Positions 1 through 9,029 of a DNA stretch of 34,509 bases are shown here, piece after piece. The stretch is from Pseudomonadota bacterium (GTDB lineage Bacteria > BMS3Abin14). Where the stretch lies: positions 1-34,509 of the forward strand of contig QIEJ01000038.1 of assembly GCA_003228585.1 (NCBI GenBank), given 5' to 3'. Both the position numbers and the translations under genes were made by a program. Under the pieces are notes generated by a model that did no database searches, was not told the DNA's origin, and saw only the letters and a program-made list of their open reading frames with translations. Within the stretch, counting starts at the first letter, position 1; the number at the start of each line of letters is the position of its first letter.

Positions 1-1386
1 AAAACAGTCGAAACAACCCTTGAAAAGCTCGGGGTCGCTTCCAGTGACAACCTGCTCCTGGCTCTTTCCGGAGGAACTGATTCCATGGCCCTTCTCCATG
101 CTCTTCTGGAACTCCAGGATCACCGGAGAGGGAAGCTGGACGCCGCCCATCTTGACCACGCTGTCAGGGGACAGGAGTCCCTGGATGATTCTCTTTATCT
201 TCGGTCCATGTGCTCTGATCTCGGGATCGATATGGTTTCAGATCGTCTCGAAGGTGACGAGGTCCAGTCATTGAGCCGCGGACACCGATCTCTGGAAGCT
301 GCTCTCAGGGTCTTGCGATATCAGTTCCTGGAAAAGGCGGCCGACAGATTGGAGTCGGACTGGATTCTGACTGCCCACCAGGCAGACGATCAGGCCGAAA
401 CGGTTCTTTTCCGTGCCGCCCGCCGCATGGATTGGCGCTCCATGAGCGCGATTCCATCAAGGGAGGGCCGGATAATCCGACCACTCCTGGGTATTCGGCG
501 AAAAACCCTCTCGAGCTACTGTGACATGCTGAAATTGCGTCCTCTTGAGGACAGATCCAACCGCGACCTCTCCTTTTCCAGGAACCATATCAGACATGTG
601 GTTATTCCAGGGATGGAAGAAGCCTTTCACTCTGATATCCATCACCAGTTGATCAGAGTGTCAAACGCTGCATCAGCCATGGCTCGGTGGGAAGCGGTGG
701 CTCTAAACCGCTATGCAGGGGAGATGGATTTTGATCCTCGTAATGGGATCCCTCGGAGTGAATTGGACAGGGTTCCATCTCTGCTGAGGGAGCGAGCCGC
801 TCTGATGATCCTTGAAAATACCATGATCCCGCACCCGAAGGGATCCGTTCTTCGAGAGACGTCCCGCTTGCTGGCCAAAGGGAACAGCGGAAGGGTAAGG
901 CTCAGCGATGAGGTGGAACTTATTGTGGGTATGGATGCGATCGTCCTCGAGGAGAGGATGAAACGATACCATCCCCCATCCATACCCGAAAGGGTGTGGA
1001 ATGTTCCTGGAAAAATAGACATCCCTGAATTGGGGTTGACTTTGTCAGCGAATGAGAACTGTTACAACGGTAACTCCGGCTTCCCGGAGGGTGATGAGGT
1101 TCTAGTACGCAAAAAAGCGCTTAAGCTTCCTCTGAGGGTGCGCACCAGGCTTCCAGGAGACCGGTTTTGGCCACTGGGGATGAAGGGTCCAAAAAACCTC
1201 AGACGATTTCTCATGGACAGAAAGGTTCCTCGATACGACAGAGATAGTATCGTTCTCGTCCTGGACAGCGAGGGCAGGATCATCTGGGTTGCAGGGTTGG
1301 AGATCTCCCAGACGGTCAGACTCGCTTCGGGGGTACCATCAAAGGCCCTTCATCTGAAAATAGAAGGGATCAAGGCTTCACCATAG
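1..1386 (+). CDS. tilS: tRNA(Ile)-lysidine synthetase TilS, 5'-truncated by window edge
   Basis: TilS ligates lysine to C34 of the CAU-anticodon tRNA-Ile using ATP, so that the tRNA reads AUA. The reading frame is open from base 1, so the start codon lies upstream of the window; 461 codons are visible. The N-type ATP pyrophosphatase P-loop SGGTDSM is encoded at 67-87, followed by the ATPase domain with HLDHAVRG and TAHQADDQAETVLFR. A middle substrate-binding region and a C-terminal TilS_C domain follow (RTRLPGDRFWPLG, then FLMDRKVP and GRIIWVAGLEI). The ATG at 85 is internal, because it falls after the P-loop serine. The gene is followed by a 234-bp gap with a candidate promoter before ftsH, so it may end the upstream transcription unit. 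Identification is confident from the domain order. Confidence 0.95.
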   Translation, partial: KTVETTLEKLGVASSDNLLLALSGGTDSMALLHALLELQDHRRGKLDAAHLDHAVRGQESLDDSLYLRSMCSDLGIDMVSDRLEGDEVQSLSRGHRSLEAALRVLRYQFLEKAADRLESDWILTAHQADDQAETVLFRAARRMDWRSMSAIPSREGRIIRPLLGIRRKTLSSYCDMLKLRPLEDRSNRDLSFSRNHIRHVVIPGMEEAFHSDIHHQLIRVSNAASAMARWEAVALNRYAGEMDFDPRNGIPRSELDRVPSLLRERAALMILENTMIPHPKGSVLRETSRLLAKGNSGRVRLSDEVELIVGMDAIVLEERMKRYHPPSIPERVWNVPGKIDIPELGLTLSANENCYNGNSGFPEGDEVLVRKKALKLPLRVRTRLPGDRFWPLGMKGPKNLRRFLMDRKVPRYDRDSIVLVLDSEGRIIWVAGLEISQTVRLASGVPSKALHLKIEGIKASP

Positions 1387-1434
1387 GGAAAATTACGCCA
1401 TAACCGACAATACCGACAGTCAGTTTATCCGAGG

Positions 1435-1475
1435 TTGTCACATATGTTAAAATGTGATAAATAGTTAATTTAACT
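1435..1475 (+). promoter_or_regulatory. Candidate sigma-70-type promoter with dyads ahead of ftsH
   Basis: TTGTCA (1435-1440) is followed after 17 bp by TAAATA (1458-1463), a weak -10 match. Between them lies the dyad TCACAT-N8-ATGTGA (1438-1457), and just downstream is the 13-base palindrome AGTTAATTTAACT (1463-1475). The placement between tilS and the ftsH operon fits a promoter with an operator-like site. This is pattern matching only; no regulator is identified. Confidence 0.35.
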
Positions 1476-1499
1476 GGAAAAATTGCCGGATGCCTAGAA

Positions 1500-1585
1500 G
1501 TCCGTCATCTGAAACAGACTTCCAGTTTCTGATTTCCAGTGCTCAATGTCTTGAAACCTGGAATCTGGAACCTGGAACTCAATAT
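1500..1585 (+). repeat. Degenerate GGAATCTGGAACCTGG-type repeat tract
   Basis: The stretch before ftsH contains runs built from CTTCCAGTTTC and GGAATCTGGAACCTGGAAC words (clearest at 1559-1580). Similar words recur near 28720-28760 and 29677-29707, all outside genes. It looks like one of several low-complexity intergenic repeat families here. It encodes nothing that I can see. Confidence 0.5.
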
Positions 1586-1620
1586 TACATTAACTTTAAC
1601 AGCGCCGGAGGTGCTCGCTC

Positions 1621-3519
1621 TTGAACAACTTCTATCGTCATCTTTCATTATGGATCGTCATTGCCCTTGTTATGATCCTGCTTTACAACCTGTTTTCCGT
1701 TCGTCCGCAGCCGGTTACGGAACTCATCTACAGTGACTTTCTGTCAAGGATCGAAGAGGGAGGCGTTGACGAGGTCCTTCTGAAGGGGAGGGATATCAGC
1801 GGTAAATTTACGGATGGAACCCATTTCACATCATATTCCGCCGAGGATCCCGATCTGGTGGGATTTTTGCGGGAGCAGGGCGTCCGCATAGTGGCCAAGC
1901 CATCCCAGGAGAGTCCATGGTACGTGACAATCTTCGTTTCATGGTTCCCCATGCTTTTGCTCATCGCGGTCTGGATCTTTTTCATGCGGCAGATGCAGGC
2001 AGGGGGAAGCAAGGCCCTTTCCTTCGGTAAATCGAAGGCCCGTCTTTTCTCCGACTCGTCAGTGAAGGTTACGTTCAACGATGTGGCCGGGGTTGATGAG
2101 GCCGAGGAGGAGCTGGCCGAGATCATCGATTTCCTCAAAGATCCCCAGAAATTCCAGAGATTAGGCGGAAAGATCCCCAAGGGGGTTCTGATCATGGGGC
2201 CGCCCGGCACAGGGAAAACACTTCTGGCCAAAGCCATTGCCGGGGAGGCCGATGTTCCCTTCTTTTCCATCAGTGGCTCGGACTTTGTCGAGATGTTTGT
2301 GGGGGTTGGAGCCTCAAGGGTCAGGGACCTTTTCGAACAGGGCAAGAAACACGCTCCCTGTATTATCTTCATCGATGAGATCGATGCCGTGGGACGCCAT
2401 CGTGGAGCCGGTCTGGGAGGAGGCCACGATGAAAGAGAGCAGACGCTGAACCAGCTTCTCGTTGAGATGGATGGTTTCGAGGACAACGAGGGGGTGATCC
2501 TCATTGCGGCGACCAACCGGCCCGACGTTCTGGATCCAGCTCTGACGAGACCTGGACGTTTCGACCGGCAGATAGTGGTTCACAATCCCGATATCAAGGG
2601 AAGGCATGGGATCCTCAACGTCCATGTCAAGGAAATACCCATGGATGATGACGTCAATCTTGAGGTCGTTGCCAGGGGTACCCCCGGCTTCTCCGGGGCG
2701 GATCTGGCAAACCTTGTCAACGAAGCGGCTCTCCTGGCGGCGCGCATGGAAAGACAGAAGGTCGCCATGCAGGACTTCGAGGACGCTAAGGACAAGGTTC
2801 TCATGGGTGTCGAGAGAAAAAGTATGATCATCAGTGATGAGGAGAAGAGAACAACCGCCTATCATGAAGCGGGTCACACCCTTGTCGCCAAGATGATTCC
2901 CGGGGCGGATCCCATCCACAAAGTGACCATTATTCCCAGGGGTAGAGCCATGGGCCTGACCCAGCAGCTTCCCATAGACGACCGTCACACCTATCCCAAG
3001 GATTACCTCGTCGACAGGATCACCATCCTCATGGGAGGCAGGGTTGCAGAGGAACTGGTTCTCGGCCATCTTACAACCGGGGCAGGCAACGATATCGAGA
3101 GAGCCACGGAACTGGCCAGGAAAATGGTCTGTGAGTGGGGGATGAGCGAGGAACTCGGGCCGCTTACCTTCGGAAAAAAGGAGGAACAGATCTTTCTCGG
3201 CCGTGAGATAGCGCAGCACAGGGATTACAGTGAGAGCACGGCCATCAAGATCGATGAAGAGGTCAAAAATCTGGTTGACAGCTCCAACCAACGGACGACG
3301 GAAATCATCACCGAGAACATTGACACCCTGCATCGATTGGCTCAATTCCTTTTGGAAAGAGAAGTCCTCGATGGTGCTCAGATCGATATCATCATAAAGG
3401 GTGAAGAGCTGCCGGCCCAGGAAAAGAAAGACAACGCGGAGGGCTCCACCCCGGAGGTTGAGGCACAGCCGGATGAACCAAATGTTTCCACAGCCGAGAA
3501 TCCTCCGTCTGACAGCTGA
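1621..3519 (+). CDS. ftsH: ATP-dependent zinc metalloprotease FtsH
   Basis: FtsH is a membrane-anchored AAA+ protease that degrades misfolded membrane proteins and short-lived regulators, working as a hexamer facing the cytoplasm. The 632-residue product has two membrane segments (about residues 9-25 and 102-121) flanking a periplasmic domain. The AAA module has Walker A GPPGTGKT at 193-200, Walker B IIFIDEID with D252/E253, and the second region of homology [18 protein letters not shown]. The peptidase domain has the zinc motif HEAGH at 415-419 and a third ligand candidate D491. The start is TTG, supported by GGAGGTG at 1607-1613 about 7 bases upstream and by the first membrane helix beginning immediately. 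The Ser/Pro/Glu-rich tail is typical. Its 3' end overlaps the start region of folP. Confidence 0.97.
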   Translation: MNNFYRHLSLWIVIALVMILLYNLFSVRPQPVTELIYSDFLSRIEEGGVDEVLLKGRDISGKFTDGTHFTSYSAEDPDLVGFLREQGVRIVAKPSQESPWYVTIFVSWFPMLLLIAVWIFFMRQMQAGGSKALSFGKSKARLFSDSSVKVTFNDVAGVDEAEEELAEIIDFLKDPQKFQRLGGKIPKGVLIMGPPGTGKTLLAKAIAGEADVPFFSISGSDFVEMFVGVGASRVRDLFEQGKKHAPCIIFIDEIDAVGRHRGAGLGGGHDEREQTLNQLLVEMDGFEDNEGVILIAATNRPDVLDPALTRPGRFDRQIVVHNPDIKGRHGILNVHVKEIPMDDDVNLEVVARGTPGFSGADLANLVNEAALLAARMERQKVAMQDFEDAKDKVLMGVERKSMIISDEEKRTTAYHEAGHTLVAKMIPGADPIHKVTIIPRGRAMGLTQQLPIDDRHTYPKDYLVDRITILMGGRVAEELVLGHLTTGAGNDIERATELARKMVCEWGMSEELGPLTFGKKEEQIFLGREIAQHRDYSESTAIKIDEEVKNLVDSSNQRTTEIITENIDTLHRLAQFLLEREVLDGAQIDIIIKGEELPAQEKKDNAEGSTPEVEAQPDEPNVSTAENPPSDS

Positions 3520-4684
3520 GGGTGTCCGCGAAGAAATGATCCGCCTGGGAGTCCATCCACGCGGTGTCCGGATCATGGAAAGGAAGGCCCCACAGCTTCT
3601 GATCCGGATTGAGGATCTGGACCTGAGAGCCGCTCTTATTCTCAAGCAGGACATGCTGTCTCTTGGCGGAGACGTTGCCCTGAAAAGTGAGGCGGCGGGA
3701 CTTAAGGTGAAAAGCACCCCGGCCATGATCATGGGTACTCCGATTCATCTCGCCCGGCTCACCGAAAAGATCAAGGGCCAGCCTTTCGGGTTGAGCGATC
3801 TGGCAGACTCGCTAGATGAGCTTCTCGGGGATTACGGTTCCGCAAGGAGATTTGTTGTCAACGGCCGTGATCTTCTCGAGGAGGGAAAAACCCTGGTCAT
3901 GGGGGTCCTCAACGTCACGGACGATTCCTTCTCTGATGCCCGGCAGAATCTGGACAGGAAAGCGGCTGTCGCGAGGGGAATGGAGATGGTCGCGGAGGGA
4001 GCTGACATAGTAGATGTAGGAGGTGAATCGACCAGGCCGGGGGCCCTTCAAGTCAGCCCTGAAACCGAGAGCAGCAGGGTCGTCCCGGTTATTGAGGAAC
4101 TCGCGGAAAGGGGATGTAAATACATCTGTATCGACACAACCAAAGCTGAGGTTGCCGAGCGGGCCCTGGCGTCAGGTGCCTCGATAGTCAACGATATCAG
4201 CGGAATGAATTTTGACAGTGAAATGCCGACAGTGGCGTCGGCGGCCGGAGCTTCGGTAATCCTCATGCATACGACAGGCCGGCCGGAAACAATGCAGGAT
4301 GAGATCAGCTACGATGATCTCATGGCTGACATATTCAGGTATCTGAACGAGGCGGTGAGAAAAGCTGAGGAAAACGGGATTCCCAGGGAAAAGTTGTGCG
4401 TCGATCCCGGTATCGGCTTTGGAAAGATGCCTGAACACAACATGGAACTCATCGCCAGGGCCGGTGAATTAAGATCTCTTGGCACGCCTGTGCTCATTGG
4501 TGTTTCACGCAAGTCCTTTATCGGTCACTATCTGGGCGATGACGTCCGGAACAGGTTGATCGGCTCCATTGCTGCTGCTGCTGCGGCAATCATGGGAGGC
4601 GCGGATATTGTCCGGGTTCACGATGTTGCCCAAACAGTGAAAGCCGCGAAAATCTGCGATCAGGTTAAGAGATGGACCACCTGA
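3473..4684 (+). CDS. folP: Dihydropteroate synthase with N-terminal extension
   Basis: DHPS condenses p-aminobenzoate with dihydropterin pyrophosphate in folate synthesis. The TIM-barrel motifs are present in order: [71 protein letters not shown] and [11 protein letters not shown]. About 130 residues precede the barrel; I recall such an extension in deltaproteobacterial and some clostridial DHPSs. Two usually invariant loops are altered: Pro is replaced by Asp in NVTxDSF, and the following GG is reduced to a single Ala. The start is uncertain. ATG 3473 gives 403 residues and overlaps ftsH by 47 bp; ATG 3482 is a close alternative, and the frame stays open up to an ATG at 3401 that would overlap ftsH much more. 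The 3' end overlaps cdaA by 13 bp, indicating translational coupling. Confidence 0.93.
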   Translation: MNQMFPQPRILRLTAEGVREEMIRLGVHPRGVRIMERKAPQLLIRIEDLDLRAALILKQDMLSLGGDVALKSEAAGLKVKSTPAMIMGTPIHLARLTEKIKGQPFGLSDLADSLDELLGDYGSARRFVVNGRDLLEEGKTLVMGVLNVTDDSFSDARQNLDRKAAVARGMEMVAEGADIVDVGGESTRPGALQVSPETESSRVVPVIEELAERGCKYICIDTTKAEVAERALASGASIVNDISGMNFDSEMPTVASAAGASVILMHTTGRPETMQDEISYDDLMADIFRYLNEAVRKAEENGIPREKLCVDPGIGFGKMPEHNMELIARAGELRSLGTPVLIGVSRKSFIGHYLGDDVRNRLIGSIAAAAAAIMGGADIVRVHDVAQTVKAAKICDQVKRWTT

Positions 4685-5520
4685 TAGTCTCAGCACTGGA
4701 ATTACTCAGAGGAATGCGATGGCAGGATGTCCTGGACATCGTCGCTGTCGCCGTTGTCCTGTACTGGATCCTCCTCCTTATCCGTGGGACCAGAGCGGTT
4801 CAGATACTTGCCGGGCTCATGATCCTGGGTGTTGCTTATCTGTTTGCCCGAGGTACCGAACTGAACACTTTCGGTTGGATTCTGGAAAATTTCCTCGGCT
4901 CCATCGTCATCATCATCGTCATCCTTTTCCAGAATGAGATCAGGACGGCCCTGGCTCTGGTCGGTACCAACCCGCTCACGGGAGCCAACCCCGGTGAGCA
5001 GAAACACCTGATCGAGGAGGTTGTCAAGGCGGCGGCCGCCCTGTCCAACAAGCGGATCGGCGCCCTGATGGTTATTGAGCGATCCACAGGCCTGAAGAAT
5101 TATGTTGAGAAGGGAACAGCCATCAACGGGACTGTCGGCAGGGACCTGCTTGTTTCCATTTTCATGCCATTTTCCCCGATCCACGATGGCGCGGTGATTA
5201 TCAGTGGTGGCAAGGTAGCCGCGGCAAGGTGCTTTCTTCCCCTGACTCTGAATCCGCGCCTGGAGAAGATCCTCGGGACCAGGCACAGGGCAGCTCTTGG
5301 CCTTACAGAGGAGACTGATGCCGTGGTTGTGGTCATTTCCGAGGAAACAGGAAAGATATCCACAGCCTTCGAGGGAAAGCTCTTCTCACGGCTGGAAGTG
5401 GACGAACTCAAGAGAATGCTGGAAAAAGCCATGGCCGGGATCAAGACCCCGCCATCGGCCAGAGGATGGTGGGAGAGGCTGCGTATTGCTTTCCGTGCTG
5501 AAAAAAAACCTGTCTCTTAA
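4672..5520 (+). CDS. cdaA: Diadenylate cyclase CdaA (c-di-AMP synthase)
   Basis: CdaA makes cyclic di-AMP from two ATP. The 282-residue product has three N-terminal membrane helices (about residues 18-37, 42-58 and 66-84) and then a DisA_N cyclase domain. The catalytic signatures are intact: DGA at 172-174 in the context HDGAVIISGG and RHR at 204-206 in the context GTRHRAALGL, at nearly the same positions as in the Bacillus enzyme. The gene lies directly between folP and its predicted regulator cdaR, with glmM next, which is the classic cdaA-cdaR-glmM arrangement linking c-di-AMP to cell-wall precursor supply. It overlaps folP by 13 bp and cdaR by about 35 bp. No c-di-AMP receptor gene is recognisable in the window. 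Confidence 0.96.
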   Translation: MDHLIVSALELLRGMRWQDVLDIVAVAVVLYWILLLIRGTRAVQILAGLMILGVAYLFARGTELNTFGWILENFLGSIVIIIVILFQNEIRTALALVGTNPLTGANPGEQKHLIEEVVKAAAALSNKRIGALMVIERSTGLKNYVEKGTAINGTVGRDLLVSIFMPFSPIHDGAVIISGGKVAAARCFLPLTLNPRLEKILGTRHRAALGLTEETDAVVVVISEETGKISTAFEGKLFSRLEVDELKRMLEKAMAGIKTPPSARGWWERLRIAFRAEKKPVS

Positions 5521-6169
5521 GCTCATCTCCCTTTTCCTCGCCCTGATTCTCTGGGTCATTATATCCAGAGGAACCGGCGGGAACGAGATGGAGACCAGCC
5601 TGGGGATACCCGTCGTGCTTCACAACCTGCCTTCGGACCTCGAAGTAGTAGCGGGTCTGGTAGAGCGCGTAGATGTCCGTTTTTCGGGCCCCAGGAGATT
5701 TGTATCGAAGATTTCCCAGTTGGGGATCACCATCCCCCTGGACCTGACCGGGGCAGTGGAGGGGGAGACAACCTTTGAACTTTACACCGCAGACCTCGAC
5801 GTGCCCGAAAGGACTACTGTTACGAGGATAAGCCCATCCTCCATCAGCATACAACTTGAGAAGACATTGAACAGGAAGCTTCTGGTGGAGCCGGTTATCC
5901 AGGGCAAGCCCGCTGAAGGATACATAGCTGGGCCTCCCGGAGTGAAACCGAAATATGTGGAGTTAAAGGGTCCCAGGTCAGCCATCAGTGGTCTGACAAC
6001 AGTCAGGACAGCTCCACTGCAGATCGATGAAGCTATTGAGGCAGTCAGTGCCCGGTTACCCATTTTGATGCCGGACCCCAAGATCCACCCGGTGGGCGAT
6101 TCAACCGTCATGGTCACAGTTCCGGTGACCATGCAGGAAGCACTGAAAGAGGATCCGGGAAAAAAGTAG
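5486..6169 (+). CDS. cdaR: CdaR/YbbR-domain protein, predicted regulator of CdaA
   Basis: YbbR-domain proteins bind the diadenylate cyclase and modulate c-di-AMP output; in Bacillus and Listeria the gene is cdaR/ybbR. The 227-residue product starts with an N-terminal membrane anchor (KLISLFLALILWVII) followed by an extracytoplasmic beta-rich region with roughly two YbbR repeats, containing motifs such as VDVRFSGPRR and KYVELKGPRSAI. This is shorter than the four-repeat Bacillus protein. The frame is open from 5297, but that would overlap the cdaA cyclase domain. TTG 5486 has GGGAGAGG at 5471-5478 about 7 bases upstream; GTG 5495 is the alternative. Overlap with the cdaA 3' end supports coupled translation. 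The call rests on context, the anchor and repeat character. Confidence 0.88.
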   Translation: MLSVLKKNLSLKLISLFLALILWVIISRGTGGNEMETSLGIPVVLHNLPSDLEVVAGLVERVDVRFSGPRRFVSKISQLGITIPLDLTGAVEGETTFELYTADLDVPERTTVTRISPSSISIQLEKTLNRKLLVEPVIQGKPAEGYIAGPPGVKPKYVELKGPRSAISGLTTVRTAPLQIDEAIEAVSARLPILMPDPKIHPVGDSTVMVTVPVTMQEALKEDPGKK

Positions 6170-6209
6170 GGTTTAATTGTTAATGTAAACAATGAAAGAG
6201 TAGACATAA

Positions 6210-7577
6210 ATGACTGTAAAAAAAAGAAAATACTTTGGGACAGATGGCATCCGGGGGGAGGCTAACCGCCCCCCCATGGTGCCGGAGATCGCTCTGAAGC
6301 TTGGTATGGCGGCGGGGACCTTTTTTCAAAATCTGAAGGAAAAACCCAAGATCATTATCGGAAAGGACACTCGCCTTTCCGGATATATGATCGAATCGGC
6401 TCTCATGTCGGGGATATGCTCCATGGGCACTGACGTGTATCTCGTTGGACCTCTTCCTGCACCGGCTATCGCGTTCATCGCGCGTTCCATGAGGGCCGAT
6501 GCGGGTATAGTTATTTCCGCTTCACACAATCCCTTTCAGGACAATGGAATTAAACTGTTCGGGGGGGACGGTATGAAGCTGCCGGATGAGAAGGAGGCCG
6601 AAATCGAGGAGCTTATGGAGGCCAGTTCCCCGGCAAGGCCGACACATGGCGCGGTGGGACGTGCCTATCGCCTCGATGATGCAGGCGGCAGGTATATCGT
6701 CTATGCCAAGTCAACCATTCCCAGGGAAATGACTCTGGATGGCATCAAGATCGTTGTGGATTGCTCCAATGGAGCCGCCTATAAAGTGGCTCCATCAATC
6801 CTGTCGGAACTCGGCGGGGATATTGTAAGTATCGGAAATAGCCCCGATGGGATGAATATTAACCGGGGTTGCGGTTCCACCAACCCTGAGATCATGGTCG
6901 CCAAGGTGCTTGAAACAGGAGCCGACATAGGAATTGCCCTGGATGGCGATGGTGATCGTGCTATCCTCTGTGATTCCTCAGGCAGTATTGTGGACGGCGA
7001 CGACATCCTTTTTCTGTGCGCTGAAAGAATGGGAAACGCCGGTGAGATGGTAAACCGCTCAATAATCGGTACCATCATGACAAACATGGGTCTGGAGACA
7101 GCCTTCCGGGAAAGGGATATTGCACTGACCAGAACAGCTGTGGGTGACAGGTATGTCCTCGAAGAAATGCTGAGGTCAGGGGCAAGACTTGGAGGTGAGC
7201 CCTCTGGACACCTGATCTTTCTCGATCACAGCACAACCGGAGACGGTATCATTACAGCGCTGCAGGTTCTCAGGGTCATGGTGGAGACCGGGAAGACTCT
7301 CGCTGATCTCAGGAAAGGGTGGAAAAGGTATCCGCAGCTTATGAGAAACCTCAGGGTGGAGAGTAAACCGTCCCTTGAGGACCAGCCCTGGTATGATCAG
7401 ATCTTAAAGGAGGCCATGGAGGCCATGGGCAACGATCATCTCCTCAGTCTGCGGTATTCAGGTACAGAACCTCTTCTCAGAGTAACGGTTTCGTGCGCTT
7501 CAGAGGAACTGGTCAAAAGCGTTTCTGATCATATCTGCAGCGCTTTGGCTGAGCATCTTGGGGGCGTCATCGAATGA
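6210..7577 (+). CDS. glmM: Phosphoglucosamine mutase GlmM
   Basis: GlmM converts glucosamine-6-phosphate to glucosamine-1-phosphate for UDP-GlcNAc, peptidoglycan and lipopolysaccharide synthesis. The 455-residue protein opens with RKYFGTDGIRGEAN. It has the phosphoserine loop ISASHNP with the catalytic Ser at residue 105, the metal-binding loop DGDGDR at 245-250, the sugar-binding segment GGEPSGHLIF, and the phosphate-binding loop RYSGTEPLLRV near the C terminus. Length and motifs match the bacterial family. It is the third member of the cdaA-cdaR-glmM cluster and starts 40 bp after cdaR. In Gram-positives GlmM can bind CdaA and inhibit it; whether that applies here is unknown. It is followed by a 336-bp repeat-filled gap. 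Confidence 0.97.
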   Translation: MTVKKRKYFGTDGIRGEANRPPMVPEIALKLGMAAGTFFQNLKEKPKIIIGKDTRLSGYMIESALMSGICSMGTDVYLVGPLPAPAIAFIARSMRADAGIVISASHNPFQDNGIKLFGGDGMKLPDEKEAEIEELMEASSPARPTHGAVGRAYRLDDAGGRYIVYAKSTIPREMTLDGIKIVVDCSNGAAYKVAPSILSELGGDIVSIGNSPDGMNINRGCGSTNPEIMVAKVLETGADIGIALDGDGDRAILCDSSGSIVDGDDILFLCAERMGNAGEMVNRSIIGTIMTNMGLETAFRERDIALTRTAVGDRYVLEEMLRSGARLGGEPSGHLIFLDHSTTGDGIITALQVLRVMVETGKTLADLRKGWKRYPQLMRNLRVESKPSLEDQPWYDQILKEAMEAMGNDHLLSLRYSGTEPLLRVTVSCASEELVKSVSDHICSALAEHLGGVIE

Positions 7578-7913
7578 TCGACCCAGCGACCCGGCGACTG
7601 GGCGACGCGAGGATAGGGCGCATGGGCGAGGGGGAGAAGAGCAGGCGCGGGGACACGGGGACTGAGGGAAGAGGAACAAACGATCGTCATTGCGAACTGG
7701 TTGGTGTGTGAAGCAATCTCGTCAAAATGAGACTGCTTCGGTCGCTTTGCTCCCTGAGATTGCCACGTCGCTCTCGTTTAGCCTCGTTGCTCCTCGCAAT
7801 GAAAATCGCTTTCTTTTGGATCTTGGATTTTGGATAAGAAACATGGACATTCACGGATTAAGGACGCCCGGAGCGCGGGACCCTGGACTGAACACTAGCA
7901 AGGAGTAAGTCAG
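7578..7913. other. Gene-free gap between glmM and pdxJ, filled with repeats
   Basis: No coding region is supported here. The gap holds a CGAC/GGCGAC-rich tract (7578-7611), a GATAGGGCGCATGGGCGAG unit (7612-7630), GCGCGGGGACACGGGGAC (7645-7662), one full copy of the GTCATTGCGA repeat (7686-7802) and TTGGATTTTGGATAAGAAA-type sequence (7816-7844). The pdxJ Shine-Dalgarno AAGGAG lies at about 7900-7905. Confidence 0.7.
7686..7802 (+). repeat. Dispersed GTCATTGCGA repeat, copy A
   Basis: Begins GTCATTGCGA and ends CTCGCAATGA, an imperfect terminal inversion. Internally it has GAAGCAATCTC, GAGACTGCTTCGGTCGC and CTGAGATTGCCACGTCG, words shared in the same order with the copies at 13077, 14312, 27273 and 29557. 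It lies downstream of glmM in gene orientation. No ORF and no transposase. Confidence 0.8.
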
Positions 7914-8654
7914 ATGAGTAACGGAGCAGGCTATACCAGACTGGGCGTTAACGTTGACCATGTGGCTACAGTGAGGCAGGCAAGGATGGTTCAGGTTCCT
8001 GACCCCGTTGAAGCTGCGGTTCTCGCCGAACTTGCCGGCTGCGACGGGATAATCGTGCACTTGAGGGAAGACAGAAGGCACATACAGGATCGCGACCTCA
8101 CAATTCTGAGGAGAACGGTCAAAACCGGATTGAACCTGGAGATGGCCTCTACTCAGGAGATGGTCAAGATTGCCCTCGAGATCAAGCCCGACACGGTCAC
8201 CCTCGTTCCGGAACGAAGGGATGAACTGACTACCGAGGGTGGACTCGAGGTCGCCATGAATCTCGAATACCTGAAGAAGGCCGCGAGACTCCTCCAGGAT
8301 GCCGATATCCGTGTGAGCCTGTTTGTCGATCCCGATGTCGATCAGGTCAAGGCAAGCCATCGGGTCGGTGCCAATGCCATTGAGATACACACCGGGAAAT
8401 ATGCCGACGCCAAAACACGAGAGAGTGCAGAGTCTGAATACCAGAGGGTCCTCGATGCTGCCAAGATCGGCAGAAAACTGAAGCTGGAAGTCGTTGCGGG
8501 ACACGGCCTGGACTACCGGAACGTGAGGCGTATTGTCCAGATTCCCGAGATCGTAGAGGTCAACATCGGGCACAGCATCGTGGCGAGGGCCTTGATGGTT
8601 GGGATGGAAGGGGCTGTTCGAGAGATGAGGAGAGCTATAGGAGGGGTGTCATGA
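7914..8654 (+). CDS. pdxJ: Pyridoxine 5'-phosphate synthase PdxJ
   Basis: PdxJ performs the last ring-closing step of the DXP-dependent vitamin B6 pathway, condensing 1-deoxyxylulose-5-phosphate with 3-amino-2-oxopropyl phosphate to give PNP. The 246-residue product has the family signatures [72 protein letters not shown] and GHGLDYRNV, ending in [12 protein letters not shown]. Length fits the family. The ATG is preceded by AAGGAG with a spacer of about 8 bases. The stop overlaps the acpS start by 4 bp (ATGA), so the two are translationally coupled. The pdxJ-acpS pairing is common in Proteobacteria. Confidence 0.97.
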   Translation: MSNGAGYTRLGVNVDHVATVRQARMVQVPDPVEAAVLAELAGCDGIIVHLREDRRHIQDRDLTILRRTVKTGLNLEMASTQEMVKIALEIKPDTVTLVPERRDELTTEGGLEVAMNLEYLKKAARLLQDADIRVSLFVDPDVDQVKASHRVGANAIEIHTGKYADAKTRESAESEYQRVLDAAKIGRKLKLEVVAGHGLDYRNVRRIVQIPEIVEVNIGHSIVARALMVGMEGAVREMRRAIGGVS

Positions 8655-9028
8655 TCGTCGGAGTCGGTATAGACAACGTTCTTAACATGCGTATGCAGGA
8701 AATGCTCATGAAATGGGCCGAGAAGGTTGAGGACCGTGTATTTACCGAGGAGGAGCTGGAGTACTCTAAAAACAAGGGCGAGACGCACGTTCACCTGGCA
8801 GCCCGCTTTGCGGCCAAGGAGGCATTGTTCAAGGCGCTTGGTAAAGGGCTCAGCGATGGAATGACATGGAATGACGTCATGGTGCGAAACGAGGAGTCGG
8901 GGAAGCCATACATCGTTCTCAGGGACAGGGCGAAAGAGATCGCTGACTCCATGAAGGTTGAGACCATACATCTGAGTCTGACCCATTCAAATGACTGCTC
9001 CATTGCGGTGGTCATCCTGGAGAGATGA
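8651..9028 (+). CDS. acpS: Holo-[acyl-carrier-protein] synthase AcpS
   Basis: AcpS transfers 4'-phosphopantetheine from coenzyme A to apo-ACP, activating fatty acid synthesis. The 125-residue length matches the family. The N-terminal magnesium/CoA motif is [11 protein letters not shown]; it keeps the conserved Asp and the Arg six residues later, although the usual IVEIER wording has diverged. [13 protein letters not shown] and the second signature [17 protein letters not shown], with the catalytic Glu, are clear, and the C terminus [17 protein letters not shown] matches the usual ending LSHSxxxAxAxVxLE. It overlaps pdxJ by 4 bp, and its stop lies one base before the preferred nnr start. The enzyme is presumed active. 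Confidence 0.94.
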   Translation: MIVGVGIDNVLNMRMQEMLMKWAEKVEDRVFTEEELEYSKNKGETHVHLAARFAAKEALFKALGKGLSDGMTWNDVMVRNEESGKPYIVLRDRAKEIADSMKVETIHLSLTHSNDCSIAVVILER

Positions 9029-9029
9029 T

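Noticed and set aside
2314-3732. 472-codon minus-strand open frame antisense to ftsH and folP
   Set aside because: It spans two well-supported genes on the opposite strand and has no recognisable motif or start context.
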